A stretch of DNA of 64,000 nucleotides from Candidatus Arsenophonus triatominarum (GTDB taxonomy: Bacteria; Pseudomonadota; Gammaproteobacteria; Enterobacterales; Enterobacteriaceae). The stretch is from contig NZ_LWMI01000001.1 of assembly GCF_001640365.1 (NCBI RefSeq), positions 1 to 64,000 on the forward strand, in the 5' to 3' direction. This document shows, in pieces, positions 1-10,129 of this stretch. The number at the start of each line of letters is the position of its first letter. Position 1 is the first letter of the stretch. The notes under the pieces were generated by a model that was given only the letters and a program-made list of their open reading frames with translations, made no database searches and was not told the origin of the DNA. The position numbers and the translations under genes were made by a program.

Positions 1-1468
<1,468 letters not shown>

Positions 1469-1469
<1 letters not shown>

Positions 1470-2884
1470 TGAGCAAAAGAAACAGGAAAAAGGACGTTAA
1501 GCCTGAAAGGAAAAAGCCATTTTCCATCTCTGACATCGATATGTATCCGGTCAGTGAGCAGCCAGTCTACGAATTCAAACCCTATGCCCCTCCCGCAAGC
1601 GTGATACCCGAAGCAAAGAGAGCGGATGCGCTGGCGAATGATGCCACCCCGTATGAAACCCTGAATGCATTCGGGAGTGATTGTTTGTATGGTGGGTTTC
1701 AGGGATACCCGATGTTGGCCATGAAAGCGCAGCAATCCGAGTACGCCAATGTTGCCGCGATTTTTGCTGACGAGGTTACGCGCAATTGGTTAACCGTAAA
1801 ATCCTCATCCGATGATGAGGACCTCGTTAATGAGGTGGAAGGGGTAATCGTGAAATATCGCCTTCAGGATATGATCCATCAGGCCGTTTTGCATGATTGT
1901 CTGTTCGGCATAGCGCATATCTATATTGACATGGGCGCCGATGAGAATGAAATGCGCAATCCGCTCTTTAAAGACAGAGCAAAAGTGGGCGATAAATTTC
2001 GCGGTTTTCGTATTATTGAGCCTATTTGGACGTATCCGGCGATGTATAACACGCTCAGACCGTGGGAGCCGGATTTTTATCAGCCTTCATCGTGGTTTGT
2101 GATGGGGCAGACCATCCATGCCTCCCGATTTATTGACCTAGTGACGCGTCCGGTATCACAGATACTGAAACCTGCCTATAACTTTGGGGGCTTATCGCTG
2201 ATCCAGCTAATGGAGCCTTATGTCAAGGCGTGGGAAACTATCCGCGATGAAATACCCAAAATTGTCAAGGCTTTTACGCTGACGGGGCTGAAAACCGACA
2301 TGGAAAAACGGATGGAAAACCCAGGCGAGTTCAAACGCCGCATCGATATCATGACCAACTACCGAAACAATCGCGGGGTACTGGCGCTAGATACGGAGGA
2401 AGCGTTTTTTCAGATCAATACACCGATGACGGATCTTGAGAAAATCGCCTCAAACTATCAGGAACAACTGTGTATTCCCTCACGGATGCCGGTGATTAAG
2501 CTGCTTGGCAATGCGCCCGCGGGACTGAATGCAAACGGGCAGGGTGAAATCGATGTCTGGCACGAAACCATCTCCGGTATTCAGGAACGCAATATTCGCC
2601 CCATGATACAGCAAATGCTGGATTACCTGTTTATAGCGGAATTTGGGCAGCTATTACCCGAAATTACGTTCACCTTTAACCCACTCGATGAGCTAACCGA
2701 AAAGGAAATGTCGGAGATAAATCTCAATAACGCTTCAATGCTGGCTAATTTAGCAACGAGTTCATGTATTTCGACGATGGATGTCGCTCAATGGCTTATC
2801 AATAATCCGAAGAGTGGTTTTGCTTTCATGAACGGGCAGGAAAACGAAGATGAAACAGAAGAAAAAGAAGGAGAAAACACTTAA
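1469..2884 (+). CDS. Phage portal protein (DUF1073 / PF06381 type), left copy
   Basis: 471-residue portal-like protein of the DUF1073 family, expected to form the dodecameric ring at the capsid vertex through which DNA passes. It lies directly after the terminase with an overlapping TAATG stop/start, and before a MuF-like gene, which is the usual portal position. The N-terminus is basic (SKRNRKKDVKPERKK) and the C-terminus is acidic and Glu/Asp-rich. The copy on the other arm is split by loss of one G in a G run, so this is the intact version. The family has also been named after Acb1-like anti-CBASS proteins in databases; I see no reason here to prefer an anti-defence role over a portal role. 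Confidence 0.85.
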
Positions 2885-3638
2885 ACCTTCACTCCCCAAT
2901 GCAGGGATACAGCTTTGGTATCAGCGTGAATTACGTCGCCAGATTACCAGGATGCATAAAAACGTCACCGCCAAAATTTTAACTTCCTTTTCAAAAAATT
3001 CTCTTGCTTACGACGCCAGCCCCGCCTCAATGATAAGGAATACGCTCCGCGCGCTTTCTGCCCGCTGGGTAAAGAAATTCACTGCCTTATCCGACGATCT
3101 GGCAAAAACCTTCGTTAACCGAGCAGCCGGTAATGTGGATGTGCCCCTTAAAAAGCAGCTGGTCGATAAGGGGTTTGCGATTGATTTCAAAATGACGCGC
3201 GACATGCACAATGCGGTGACAGCGATTGTGGCGGAGAACGTGTCATTAATTAAATCCATCCCCCAACGCTATTTCACTAACGTTGAATCCGTGGTTCTCC
3301 AGTCTGTTTCGCGGGGAGGTGATTTAGCTCAGCTTAAAAAAACATTGGGACAACAGTTTGGCGTAACTGCCAGAAGGGCGGAATTGATTGCCCGTGACCA
3401 GAACCGAAAAGCGAATTCTGCCTTGGCGGCAGTGAGACAGCATGCGCTGGGGATAACTGAGGGGATTTGGCGACATACCGGCGCAGGGCAACACCCAAGG
3501 CATGATCATGTAAAAGCCACGGGCAAGAAATTTTCGCTCCGTAAAGGCTGCCTGATTAGCGGTGAATACATCCTGCCAGGTGAAAAAATCAATTGTGGGT
3601 GTATTTGGGAACCGGTTTTACCCACTTTCGAGGATTGA
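2850..3638 (+). CDS. Phage head morphogenesis protein (MuF-like), left copy
   Basis: 262 residues. It begins inside the 3' end of the portal gene (35-base overlap), which suggests translational coupling. The N-terminus is highly basic. The C-terminal part has the MuF-type layout: an ARDQNRK segment followed by RHTGAGQHPRHDHVKATGK and a Cys-containing INCGCIWEP motif, typical of minor capsid proteins ejected with or attached to the portal. It differs from the right copy (12752-13540) at only a few residues, for example H versus P in the GQHPR(H/P)DH stretch. Role inferred from family and position. Confidence 0.8.
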   Translation: MKQKKKKEKTLKPSLPNAGIQLWYQRELRRQITRMHKNVTAKILTSFSKNSLAYDASPASMIRNTLRALSARWVKKFTALSDDLAKTFVNRAAGNVDVPLKKQLVDKGFAIDFKMTRDMHNAVTAIVAENVSLIKSIPQRYFTNVESVVLQSVSRGGDLAQLKKTLGQQFGVTARRAELIARDQNRKANSALAAVRQHALGITEGIWRHTGAGQHPRHDHVKATGKKFSLRKGCLISGEYILPGEKINCGCIWEPVLPTFED

Positions 3639-3642
3639 CAAC

Positions 3643-4743
3643 GTGCAAGTGACAAAAGACGGTCTCGCGATGGATGCCAAATCTGCGCGGGAAGTGGACA
3701 AATTTGGCAAAATGTATGTCCGTGATAACCGGATAAGCAAAGCGAACATTAGCGGTTATTACGGCGTTGAAATACCTGGCTATGAAAAGTTGGGTCTGGA
3801 ATCCAGAAAAATATATCAGCTTTATCGCCCCCCGCAAGAGCTGGAAAAAGCCATGCCGACGTTTAACGGTATCCCCGTTCTGATGGGGCATCCTGCCGAG
3901 AATAATACGAAACCCATCACCGATCTCGCGGTGGGTGCCGTGATGAATGATATCCGTTTTGAATTTCCCTATCTCATCGCTTCGATTTCTATTTGGGATG
4001 AAGCAGCAAAAGCGGGTATTGAAACCGATATCCAGCGCGAATTATCGCCCTCCTACAGCTACGTACCGGATATGACGCCGGGCAGCGTTGATGGAGAGGC
4101 CTATGATGGCGTGATGCGCAATATTCACGCCTACCACCTGGCGATTGTTCCTGATGGCAGGACGGGGCCAGATGTTCTAGTCAACGACGCAAAACCAGAG
4201 GATTTAAAAAAAATGGCAGACGAAAAGAAAGCCGATGATGAAATGATCGCAGGACTGAAAGAGCGCCTGCCAAATGCCAGTGACGAGGATATTCATACGG
4301 TGGCAGAGTATATCAATGGACTGACCTCAAAAGCGAATGACGAGGAGACAAAAGAAGATCCGTCGGATGATAAACAGGATAACGAAAGCGAGGAGGATAA
4401 AGAAAAAAGGACGAATGACGATAATGATGAGGATAAAAAAACCGCTAACGATGCGGCTATCCTGATCCAACAGGCAGAGAACAAAATTCGGCGTGAATTT
4501 GCAGCGCTTCGTGCGGCAGAACGTTTGTGTTCACCGCTGATTGGTGAAGTGGCCTGTGACTCTGCCGAAGAAGTCTACCGGATAACACTCAGCCAAAACG
4601 GCATCGACACAAAAGGGGTTCATCCCTCAGCACTCCCCAAATTGGTGGAGATGCTCAAAAACACCCACAATCAACCTGAACCTCGAGTCGCCTTTGACTC
4701 AAATTCAGTGTCCCGTGTTGACCAGTTTTTAGGAGCAAAATGA
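3643..4743 (+). CDS. DUF2213 protein (probable prohead protease/scaffold), left copy
   Basis: 366 residues from a GTG at 3643, five bases after the previous stop; an ATG further upstream would overlap the MuF gene by ~75 bases and lacks support. The N-terminal half has the conserved RDNRISKANISGYYGVEIP and PVLMGHPAENN segments of DUF2213 proteins. The middle is an acidic, Asp/Glu/Lys-rich low-complexity stretch (roughly residues 190-270) that resembles scaffold regions. Its position directly before the decoration and capsid genes fits a maturation protease fused to a scaffold. The last ~60 codons already belong to the diverged block relative to the other arm. Confidence 0.75.
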   Translation: MQVTKDGLAMDAKSAREVDKFGKMYVRDNRISKANISGYYGVEIPGYEKLGLESRKIYQLYRPPQELEKAMPTFNGIPVLMGHPAENNTKPITDLAVGAVMNDIRFEFPYLIASISIWDEAAKAGIETDIQRELSPSYSYVPDMTPGSVDGEAYDGVMRNIHAYHLAIVPDGRTGPDVLVNDAKPEDLKKMADEKKADDEMIAGLKERLPNASDEDIHTVAEYINGLTSKANDEETKEDPSDDKQDNESEEDKEKRTNDDNDEDKKTANDAAILIQQAENKIRREFAALRAAERLCSPLIGEVACDSAEEVYRITLSQNGIDTKGVHPSALPKLVEMLKNTHNQPEPRVAFDSNSVSRVDQFLGAK

Positions 4744-5228
4744 TGGCCTTTCAGAACAATGTAGCGCTTTATCAGGCACCGGGTCGGGAAGGCAATTTTG
4801 CCTCCTGCAATGATGCTTTTGCGGTCGTTCCGCCGTTGGGTGGATGCTATCGAGCTGGAAAAGAAGGAATAGTTATGTCTCGCTTTGCGTGGCGTGATGC
4901 CAGCAATGCCGGATTGGTCAATAACACTGGAACCGGCGAGATTGTTGGCTTCGTTCGTAATGAGCGAACCGCCTTGGTTAACTGGGACAAAATGACTGTC
5001 ATGACCATCCCGCAAGGGCAAGCGGTCTCCGCCTACAAAACGGGGGATTTCTGGGTAAAATCAGCGACAGCCACCACTATCGGCCAAAAAGTTTATGCAA
5101 AACTGGCCGACGGCACGATTGAAACCGACGAAGCAGGTGAGACGAAAGCAGGATTTATCGAAACCCCCTTTAAAGTCATGACCGCCGCCGCGGTGGGTGA
5201 AATTTTTATTATGTCAAGCCGGAGTTAA
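4740..5228 (+). CDS. Phage structural cement/decoration protein, left copy
   Basis: 161-162 residues; ATGs at 4740 and 4743 follow an AGGAG Shine-Dalgarno, and the second matches the usual MAFQNN start. The Gly/Ala/Thr-rich beta-type sequence between protease and capsid genes matches head decoration (cement) proteins. It is strongly diverged from the right-arm copy (11163-11650), which also has a frame break, so this is the intact version. Role from position and family resemblance. Confidence 0.7.
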   Translation: MMAFQNNVALYQAPGREGNFASCNDAFAVVPPLGGCYRAGKEGIVMSRFAWRDASNAGLVNNTGTGEIVGFVRNERTALVNWDKMTVMTIPQGQAVSAYKTGDFWVKSATATTIGQKVYAKLADGTIETDEAGETKAGFIETPFKVMTAAAVGEIFIMSSRS

Positions 5229-5232
5229 TGCA

Positions 5233-6255
5233 ATGGCGCAATTATCACACAATGATTTTCCCGCCCTGATGAAACGGGCTAAAGAAGGAGGGGTGACGTT
5301 ACCCCCTTCAGTCAACCGACTGTATCTGGCCAATGACGCCCAGCCGTCGACTATCGCAAACGGGGGCATTCCCGCGATTGTGGCGGGGGGTATCGATCCG
5401 AACGTTATTCGAACAGTATTTGCCCCCACCCGTGCCACTGAAATTTATGGGGAGCGCACTATTGGGCTGTGGGAGCAGGATTATTGGATGATCCCGCGTA
5501 CGGAATACAGTGGTCATATTTCGTCCTACGGCGACTACAACGACAACGGGGCAAACCAGGTCAACGTTGAGTGGAATAATGTTCGCCAATATCGTTTTCA
5601 AACAATGATTACCTACGGTGACCTTGAAGCCGCCCGCATGGGACTGGCGATGATCAACTATGCTGCTGAAAAACAGATGGCAGCCGCCAACACGATTAAC
5701 CAGGATTACAACCGGTTTGCCTTTTTTGGTGTTGAAGGCGTTAACTACGGCGCATTAAATAACCCTCAGCTTCCCACGCCGATCACACCAACCAAGGTGA
5801 GTGGTAAAACGAAATGGGAAGATAAATCCATCCAGCAGCGTTACAACGATATTTTGGCACTCTACAGTGACCTGGTAGGACGAACCAACGGGGTGACGGG
5901 TGACGGGGTGGACATGGCTTCCTCCCTGACGCTGGTATTGTCAAACAAAGCCTCGGTGTATTTGAAATCATCAAACGAAATCATGGCCACCTCGCTTGAG
6001 GACTTGATCAAAAAAGCGTTCCCCAATCTACGCATTGAAACGGCTCCACAATTGAGTACCGATGCCGGTGAGTTAATACAGATGTTCGTGCGCAGCTATC
6101 AGGGACAGCCTGTTTGCTATGTGGCGAATTCGCAAAAATATCGGGCATTTCCGCTTCTTCAGCAACACTCAAGCTGGTCGCAGAAAGTGGCGGCCAGTAC
6201 GTATGGCACGGTGATCACACAACCCATGCTTTTTGCTCAAATGTTGGGGATATGA
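5233..6255 (+). CDS. Phage major capsid protein (DUF2184 type), left copy
   Basis: 340 residues from the ATG at 5233 (GGAG ten bases upstream). Contains NRLYLANDAQ near the N-terminus, GGIDPNVIRTVFAPTRATEI, and ends with TYGTVITQPMLFAQMLGI, the layout of DUF2184 capsid proteins. The first ~130 residues differ from the right-arm copy at many positions (for example EQDYWMIPRTEY versus QHDFWEIPRAEY, and a two-residue length change after DAQP), whereas the rest is nearly identical. This points to a recombination boundary inside the gene near 5640. Confidence 0.85.
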   Translation: MAQLSHNDFPALMKRAKEGGVTLPPSVNRLYLANDAQPSTIANGGIPAIVAGGIDPNVIRTVFAPTRATEIYGERTIGLWEQDYWMIPRTEYSGHISSYGDYNDNGANQVNVEWNNVRQYRFQTMITYGDLEAARMGLAMINYAAEKQMAAANTINQDYNRFAFFGVEGVNYGALNNPQLPTPITPTKVSGKTKWEDKSIQQRYNDILALYSDLVGRTNGVTGDGVDMASSLTLVLSNKASVYLKSSNEIMATSLEDLIKKAFPNLRIETAPQLSTDAGELIQMFVRSYQGQPVCYVANSQKYRAFPLLQQHSSWSQKVAASTYGTVITQPMLFAQMLGI

Positions 6256-6257
6256 TT

Positions 6258-6572
6258 ATGGGAAAAATTATTGTCGGCTGTAAACTCCCCCATGGACTGA
6301 AAGCCACCGTGAAGAATGAGACTATTGAATTGAAAGGGGCTAACGCTTGCGCCATTTATGGCGGTTTTGGCATAACCGAAGGCGTGGATGAGGCGTGGTT
6401 CAATGTATTTTCAAAAACCTACGCGCAGGCGGGATTTATCGAAAAGGGGTTAATCTTCAAGGTCACTGATCAAAAAAGTTTTTCCTCAGCCGCTAAGGAA
6501 AGAGCACAGGTCAAAACCGGTTTAGAACCGATTAACCCGAAAAAGGCAACCGTCAAACCCACGGAGGCATAA
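6258..6572 (+). CDS. Small phage head-region protein, left copy
   Basis: 104 residues starting at MGKIIVGCKLPHG; the ATG at 6258 has a GGGGA eight bases upstream inside the capsid stop region. It contains a KNETIELKGANA segment and a Lys/Pro-rich tail (NPKKATVKPTEA). Located between capsid and DUF4054 connector, as seen in related head modules. Exact function unknown; identical to the right-arm copy as far as I can compare. Confidence 0.65.
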   Translation: MGKIIVGCKLPHGLKATVKNETIELKGANACAIYGGFGITEGVDEAWFNVFSKTYAQAGFIEKGLIFKVTDQKSFSSAAKERAQVKTGLEPINPKKATVKPTEA

Positions 6573-6573
6573 T

Positions 6574-6993
6574 ATGGCTGTGGTGGCGTTTGATGTTTTT
6601 GAATTCAGAGAACAATATCCCCTCTACCGCAAGGTCAAGGATGAGCAGTTGAAAATGCTATTTGATTTTGCTCAGGCTTTGTTCGATAACGCAAATTTTT
6701 CGCTGGAGCAGGCTATCCCAAAGCGAAAAAGTTTGCTTTATCTGCTGACGGCCCATCTTTGTGATATCACCTTTGGCGATGATAACGGAAACGGGTCAGG
6801 GGTGTCAGGTATGATTGGTCGGGTTGCGAATGCAGCAGAAGGCAGTGTCTCCGTGTCGCTTGATGTCGGGCAGGGATTGCCTTACTCGCAAGCCTGGTAT
6901 TTCCAATCAAAGTGGGGACAGCTTTTTTGGCAACTGACCAAGCCCTACCGGATGTTTGCCTATTTCCCAGGTATTGAGGTGGGGTGCAGTTGA
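6574..6993 (+). CDS. DUF4054 head-tail connector protein, left copy
   Basis: 139 residues, one base after the previous stop. The start FDVFEFREQYPLYRKVKDEQL and the central ALFDNANFSLEQA with a following LLYLLTAHL helix are typical of DUF4054 adaptors that dock under the portal. The next gene starts at its stop codon (TGATGG). Identical to the right-arm copy. Confidence 0.75.
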   Translation: MAVVAFDVFEFREQYPLYRKVKDEQLKMLFDFAQALFDNANFSLEQAIPKRKSLLYLLTAHLCDITFGDDNGNGSGVSGMIGRVANAAEGSVSVSLDVGQGLPYSQAWYFQSKWGQLFWQLTKPYRMFAYFPGIEVGCS

Positions 6994-7460
6994 TGGCGGG
7001 GAAGATAAAAGCGTTTCTGGACGCACAGGAAAAGCAGCTTAATGACCTGACGTTGAAAGTCGGCTTTCCAAAAGAGGTAAGCTATCCAGAAGGCCGTCGG
7101 GTTGCTGAAGTGGCTTACATGAACGAATTTGGCAATCCTGGGAATAACCAGCCACCGCGCCCTTTCTTCCGTAACGCTATTTCAGCCCATCAAAAAGACT
7201 GGTCAACCTATCTGGCGTCGTCCATGCGCGCCGGTGTTAATGCTAAAGAAGCGGCGGAATTATTAGGTGAAAAAGTCGTCAGCAATATTAAAGATTCAAT
7301 ATTGACACTCACCGATCCGCCGCTTTCTGAAACCACGCTTTATGTGAGAAAGCACCGGACTCACAAACCAAAAAACTTCACTGACAAACCGCTGGTTGAT
7401 ACACATCACATGCTGGAGTCAGTCAAATACTGGGTGGTGGTGGATGATGAATCTTCATAA
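6993..7460 (+). CDS. Phage neck/tail-completion-like protein, left copy
   Basis: 155 residues from the ATG at 6993 with GAGGTGGGG upstream. Carries the EVAYMNEFGNPGNNQPPRPF motif, which is common in HK97 gp10-like and related neck proteins (the 'NE[FY]G...PPRPF' pattern). The C-terminus is followed immediately by the next connector gene, which overlaps it by 14 bases. Identical in both arms. Role from motif and position only. Confidence 0.65.
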   Translation: MAGKIKAFLDAQEKQLNDLTLKVGFPKEVSYPEGRRVAEVAYMNEFGNPGNNQPPRPFFRNAISAHQKDWSTYLASSMRAGVNAKEAAELLGEKVVSNIKDSILTLTDPPLSETTLYVRKHRTHKPKNFTDKPLVDTHHMLESVKYWVVVDDESS

Positions 7461-7829
7461 TCTCACTCGTTCGGCTATTCGAGCCGTTAACCCTGATATT
7501 GCTGCAATAGTCCGCCGTTCTGATGGTTGGACAGTCGGTGAAGGCCGGACACGCATCCCCAAATACCTTCCGATGAACATATCGTCATTCAGTTGCAACC
7601 CCTGTCGAAAGGGGATTTGCAGCATGTGGACGGATTGAATATCCACGGCATATTCAAATCGATTCACGTTAACGGAAACTTCTGGTCGGTTAACCGAAAA
7701 CAACAGACCGGTGGCGATTTATTCCTCATTGAGGGGGATACCTGGCTGGTGATTGAACCGCTTGAATTGTGGCCGGACTGGTGTCGGCTGTTAGTGTGTC
7801 TCCAAACGGACAGGGAGGGGGGATGAATG
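7447..7829 (+). pseudogene. Small connector protein, left copy, frame-broken
   Basis: Begins MNLHNLTRSAIRAVNPDIAA. The right-arm copy (8555-8938) is open for 127 residues. Here one C is missing from a CCC run near 7570, so the frame closes early, and a G run before the next start has six instead of five G. Both are homopolymer changes. The gene lies between the neck protein and the terminator-like neck gene, so a head-tail joining role is likely. Confidence 0.65.
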
Positions 7830-8245
7830 ATTATACGGTCAATCAGGTCATTGACACGTTGGCCGATTTCATTGAACCGATTGCAGGTACGGTCTGGCAG
7901 GCTCAGGATAACCGGAATCCCATGCCGAGCGATATCTTCTGTGTTCTCACGCCATTGCGATTTATCCGGCTGTCGGCGGCGAGAGGGATTGCCCATGACA
8001 GCGGAAACCCTCAAACCAGTACGATGAACTGGACTGAAGTAAGGCAAGCTGATATTCAGCTCGACATTTACGGTGAAAATGCCGGTGACCGATCCATTCG
8101 TGTTGAAACATTGTTTGCTTCTGATTACGGCTATTCCGAATCAAGGCGCTGGATGAACGTCTTGCTCCACTTTATGCCAGTGCTGCTTGCGACCAGTATG
8201 TTAAACAGTGACACCATGGGAGCAAGCGTTCATCCAGCGCCTTGA
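7823..8245 (+). CDS. Phage neck terminator-like protein, left copy, truncated at the palindrome axis
   Basis: Begins MNDYTVNQVIDTLADFIEPI and contains IQLDIYGENAGDRSIRVETLF, a pattern found in gp12-like neck terminator proteins. The last ~35 residues run through the 50-bp spacer and into the reverse arm, so the true C-terminus is replaced. An alternative frame after about 8136 (DERLAPLYASAACDQYVKQ, stop at 8208-8210) looks more like a natural end, which implies another one-base slip. Confidence 0.6.
   Translation: MNDYTVNQVIDTLADFIEPIAGTVWQAQDNRNPMPSDIFCVLTPLRFIRLSAARGIAHDSGNPQTSTMNWTEVRQADIQLDIYGENAGDRSIRVETLFASDYGYSESRRWMNVLLHFMPVLLATSMLNSDTMGASVHPAP
8169..8218. other. Spacer at the axis of the giant inverted repeat
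   Basis: The 50 bases between CTTGCTCC (8161-8168) and its complement GGAGCAAG (8219-8226) are unique. Right next to the axis the arms already differ by one base (GTCTTGCTCC on the left, GGAGCAAGCG on the right lacking one A). This is the loop of a potential ~8-kb hairpin. Confidence 0.9.
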
Positions 8246-8562
8246 TTCGGAATAGCCGTAATCAGAAGCAAACAATGTTTCAACACGAATGGATCGGTCA
8301 CCGGCATTTTCACCGTAAATGTCGAGCTGAATATCAGCTTGCCTTACTTCAGTCCAGTTCATCGTACTGGTTTGAGGGTTTCCGCTGTCATGGCAATCCC
8401 TCTCGCCGCCGACAGCCGGATAAATCGCAATGGCGTGAGAACACAGAAGATATCGCTCGGCATGGGATTCCGGTTATCCTGAGCCTGCCAGACCGTACCT
8501 GCAATCGGTTCAATGAAATCGGCCAACGTGTCAATGACCTGATTGACCGTATAATCATTCAT
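8227..8562 (-). pseudogene. Neck terminator-like protein, right copy, truncated and frame-broken
   Basis: Same start as the left copy (MNDYTVNQVID). After IRLSAARGIA one C of a CCC run is missing near 8395, so the reading frame changes, and the gene then runs into the palindrome axis. No complete copy of this gene exists in the window. Confidence 0.6.
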
Positions 8563-8938
8563 CCCCCTCCCTGTCCGTTTGGAGACACACTAACAGCCGA
8601 CACCAGTCCGGCCACAATTCAAGCGGTTCAATCACCAGCCAGGTATCCCCCTCAATGAGGAATAAATCGCCACCGGTCTGTTGTTTTCGGTTAACCGACC
8701 AGAAGTTTCCGTTAACGTGAATCGATTTGAATATGCCGTGGATATTCAATCCGTCCACATGCTGCAAATCCCCTTTCGACAGGGGTTGCAACTGAATGAC
8801 GATATGTTCATCGGGAAGGTATTTGGGGATGCGTGTCCGGCCTTCACCGACTGTCCAACCATCAGAACGGCGGACTATTGCAGCAATATCAGGGTTAACG
8901 GCTCGAATAGCCGAACGAGTGAGATTATGAAGATTCAT
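8555..8938 (-). CDS. Small head-tail connector protein, right copy
   Basis: 127 residues, MNLHNLTRSAIRAVNP to DREGDE, overlapping the next gene's start (GATGAATGA). This is the intact version of the frame-broken left copy. It contains a segment WTVGEGRTRIPKYLPDEHIV and several Trp and Asp residues; no domain name recognised. Its place between a neck protein and the neck terminator suggests it completes the connector. Confidence 0.65.
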   Translation of the reverse strand: MNLHNLTRSAIRAVNPDIAAIVRRSDGWTVGEGRTRIPKYLPDEHIVIQLQPLSKGDLQHVDGLNIHGIFKSIHVNGNFWSVNRKQQTGGDLFLIEGDTWLVIEPLELWPDWCRLLVCLQTDREGDE

Positions 8939-9392
8939 CATCCACCACCACCCAGTATTTGACTGACTCCAGCATGTGATGTGTATCAACCAGCGGTTTG
9001 TCAGTGAAGTTTTTTGGTTTGTGAGTCCGGTGCTTTCTCACATAAAGCGTGGTTTCAGAAAGCGGCGGATCGGTGAGTGTCAATATTGAATCTTTAATAT
9101 TGCTGACGACTTTTTCACCTAATAATTCCGCCGCTTCTTTAGCATTAACACCGGCGCGCATGGACGACGCCAGATAGGTTGACCAGTCTTTTTGATGGGC
9201 TGAAATAGCGTTACGGAAGAAAGGGCGCGGTGGCTGGTTATTCCCAGGATTGCCAAATTCGTTCATGTAAGCCACTTCAGCAACCCGACGGCCTTCTGGA
9301 TAGCTTACCTCTTTTGGAAAGCCGACTTTCAACGTCAGGTCATTAAGCTGCTTTTCCTGTGCGTCCAGAAACGCTTTTATCTTCCCCGCCAT
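8925..9392 (-). CDS. Phage neck/tail-completion-like protein, right copy
   Basis: Identical in sequence to 6993-7460 (155 residues, NEFGN...PPRPFF motif). Starts with ATG at 9392, sharing bases with the stop of the upstream DUF4054 gene, as on the other arm. Confidence 0.65.
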   Translation of the reverse strand: MAGKIKAFLDAQEKQLNDLTLKVGFPKEVSYPEGRRVAEVAYMNEFGNPGNNQPPRPFFRNAISAHQKDWSTYLASSMRAGVNAKEAAELLGEKVVSNIKDSILTLTDPPLSETTLYVRKHRTHKPKNFTDKPLVDTHHMLESVKYWVVVDDESS

Positions 9393-9811
9393 CAACTGCA
9401 CCCCACCTCAATACCTGGGAAATAGGCAAACATCCGGTAGGGCTTGGTCAGTTGCCAAAAAAGCTGTCCCCACTTTGATTGGAAATACCAGGCTTGCGAG
9501 TAAGGCAATCCCTGCCCGACATCAAGCGACACGGAGACACTGCCTTCTGCTGCATTCGCAACCCGACCAATCATACCTGACACCCCTGACCCGTTTCCGT
9601 TATCATCGCCAAAGGTGATATCACAAAGATGGGCCGTCAGCAGATAAAGCAAACTTTTTCGCTTTGGGATAGCCTGCTCCAGCGAAAAATTTGCGTTATC
9701 GAACAAAGCCTGAGCAAAATCAAATAGCATTTTCAACTGCTCATCCTTGACCTTGCGGTAGAGGGGATATTGTTCTCTGAATTCAAAAACATCAAACGCC
9801 ACCACAGCCAT
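9392..9811 (-). CDS. DUF4054 head-tail connector protein, right copy
   Basis: 139 residues, same protein as 6574-6993, with the same one-base spacing from the gene before it and stop/start overlap with the gene after it. Confidence 0.75.
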   Translation of the reverse strand: MAVVAFDVFEFREQYPLYRKVKDEQLKMLFDFAQALFDNANFSLEQAIPKRKSLLYLLTAHLCDITFGDDNGNGSGVSGMIGRVANAAEGSVSVSLDVGQGLPYSQAWYFQSKWGQLFWQLTKPYRMFAYFPGIEVGCS

Positions 9812-9812
9812 A

Positions 9813-10127
9813 TTATGCCTCCGTGGGTTTGACGGTTGCCTTTTTCGGGTTAATCGGTTCTAAACCGGTTTTGACCTGTGCTCTTTCCTTAGCGGCTGAG
9901 GAAAAACTTTTTTGATCAGTGACCTTGAAGATTAACCCCTTTTCGATAAATCCCGCCTGCGCGTAGGTTTTTGAAAATACATTGAACCACGCCTCATCCA
10001 CGCCTTCGGTTATGCCAAAACCGCCATAAATGGCGCAAGCGTTAGCCCCTTTCAATTCAATAGTCTCATTCTTCACGGTGGCTTTCAGTCCATGGGGGAG
10101 TTTACAGCCGACAATAATTTTTCCCAT
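9813..10127 (-). CDS. Small phage head-region protein, right copy
   Basis: 104 residues, same as 6258-6572. It lies between capsid and connector; no function assigned. Confidence 0.65.
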   Translation of the reverse strand: MGKIIVGCKLPHGLKATVKNETIELKGANACAIYGGFGITEGVDEAWFNVFSKTYAQAGFIEKGLIFKVTDQKSFSSAAKERAQVKTGLEPINPKKATVKPTEA

Positions 10128-10129
10128 AA

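Noticed and set aside
4293..4484. Ser-rich antisense ORFs opposite the DUF2213 acidic region (also 11906-12097)
   Set aside because: They are the complement of Glu/Asp/Lys codon runs and have no ribosome site.
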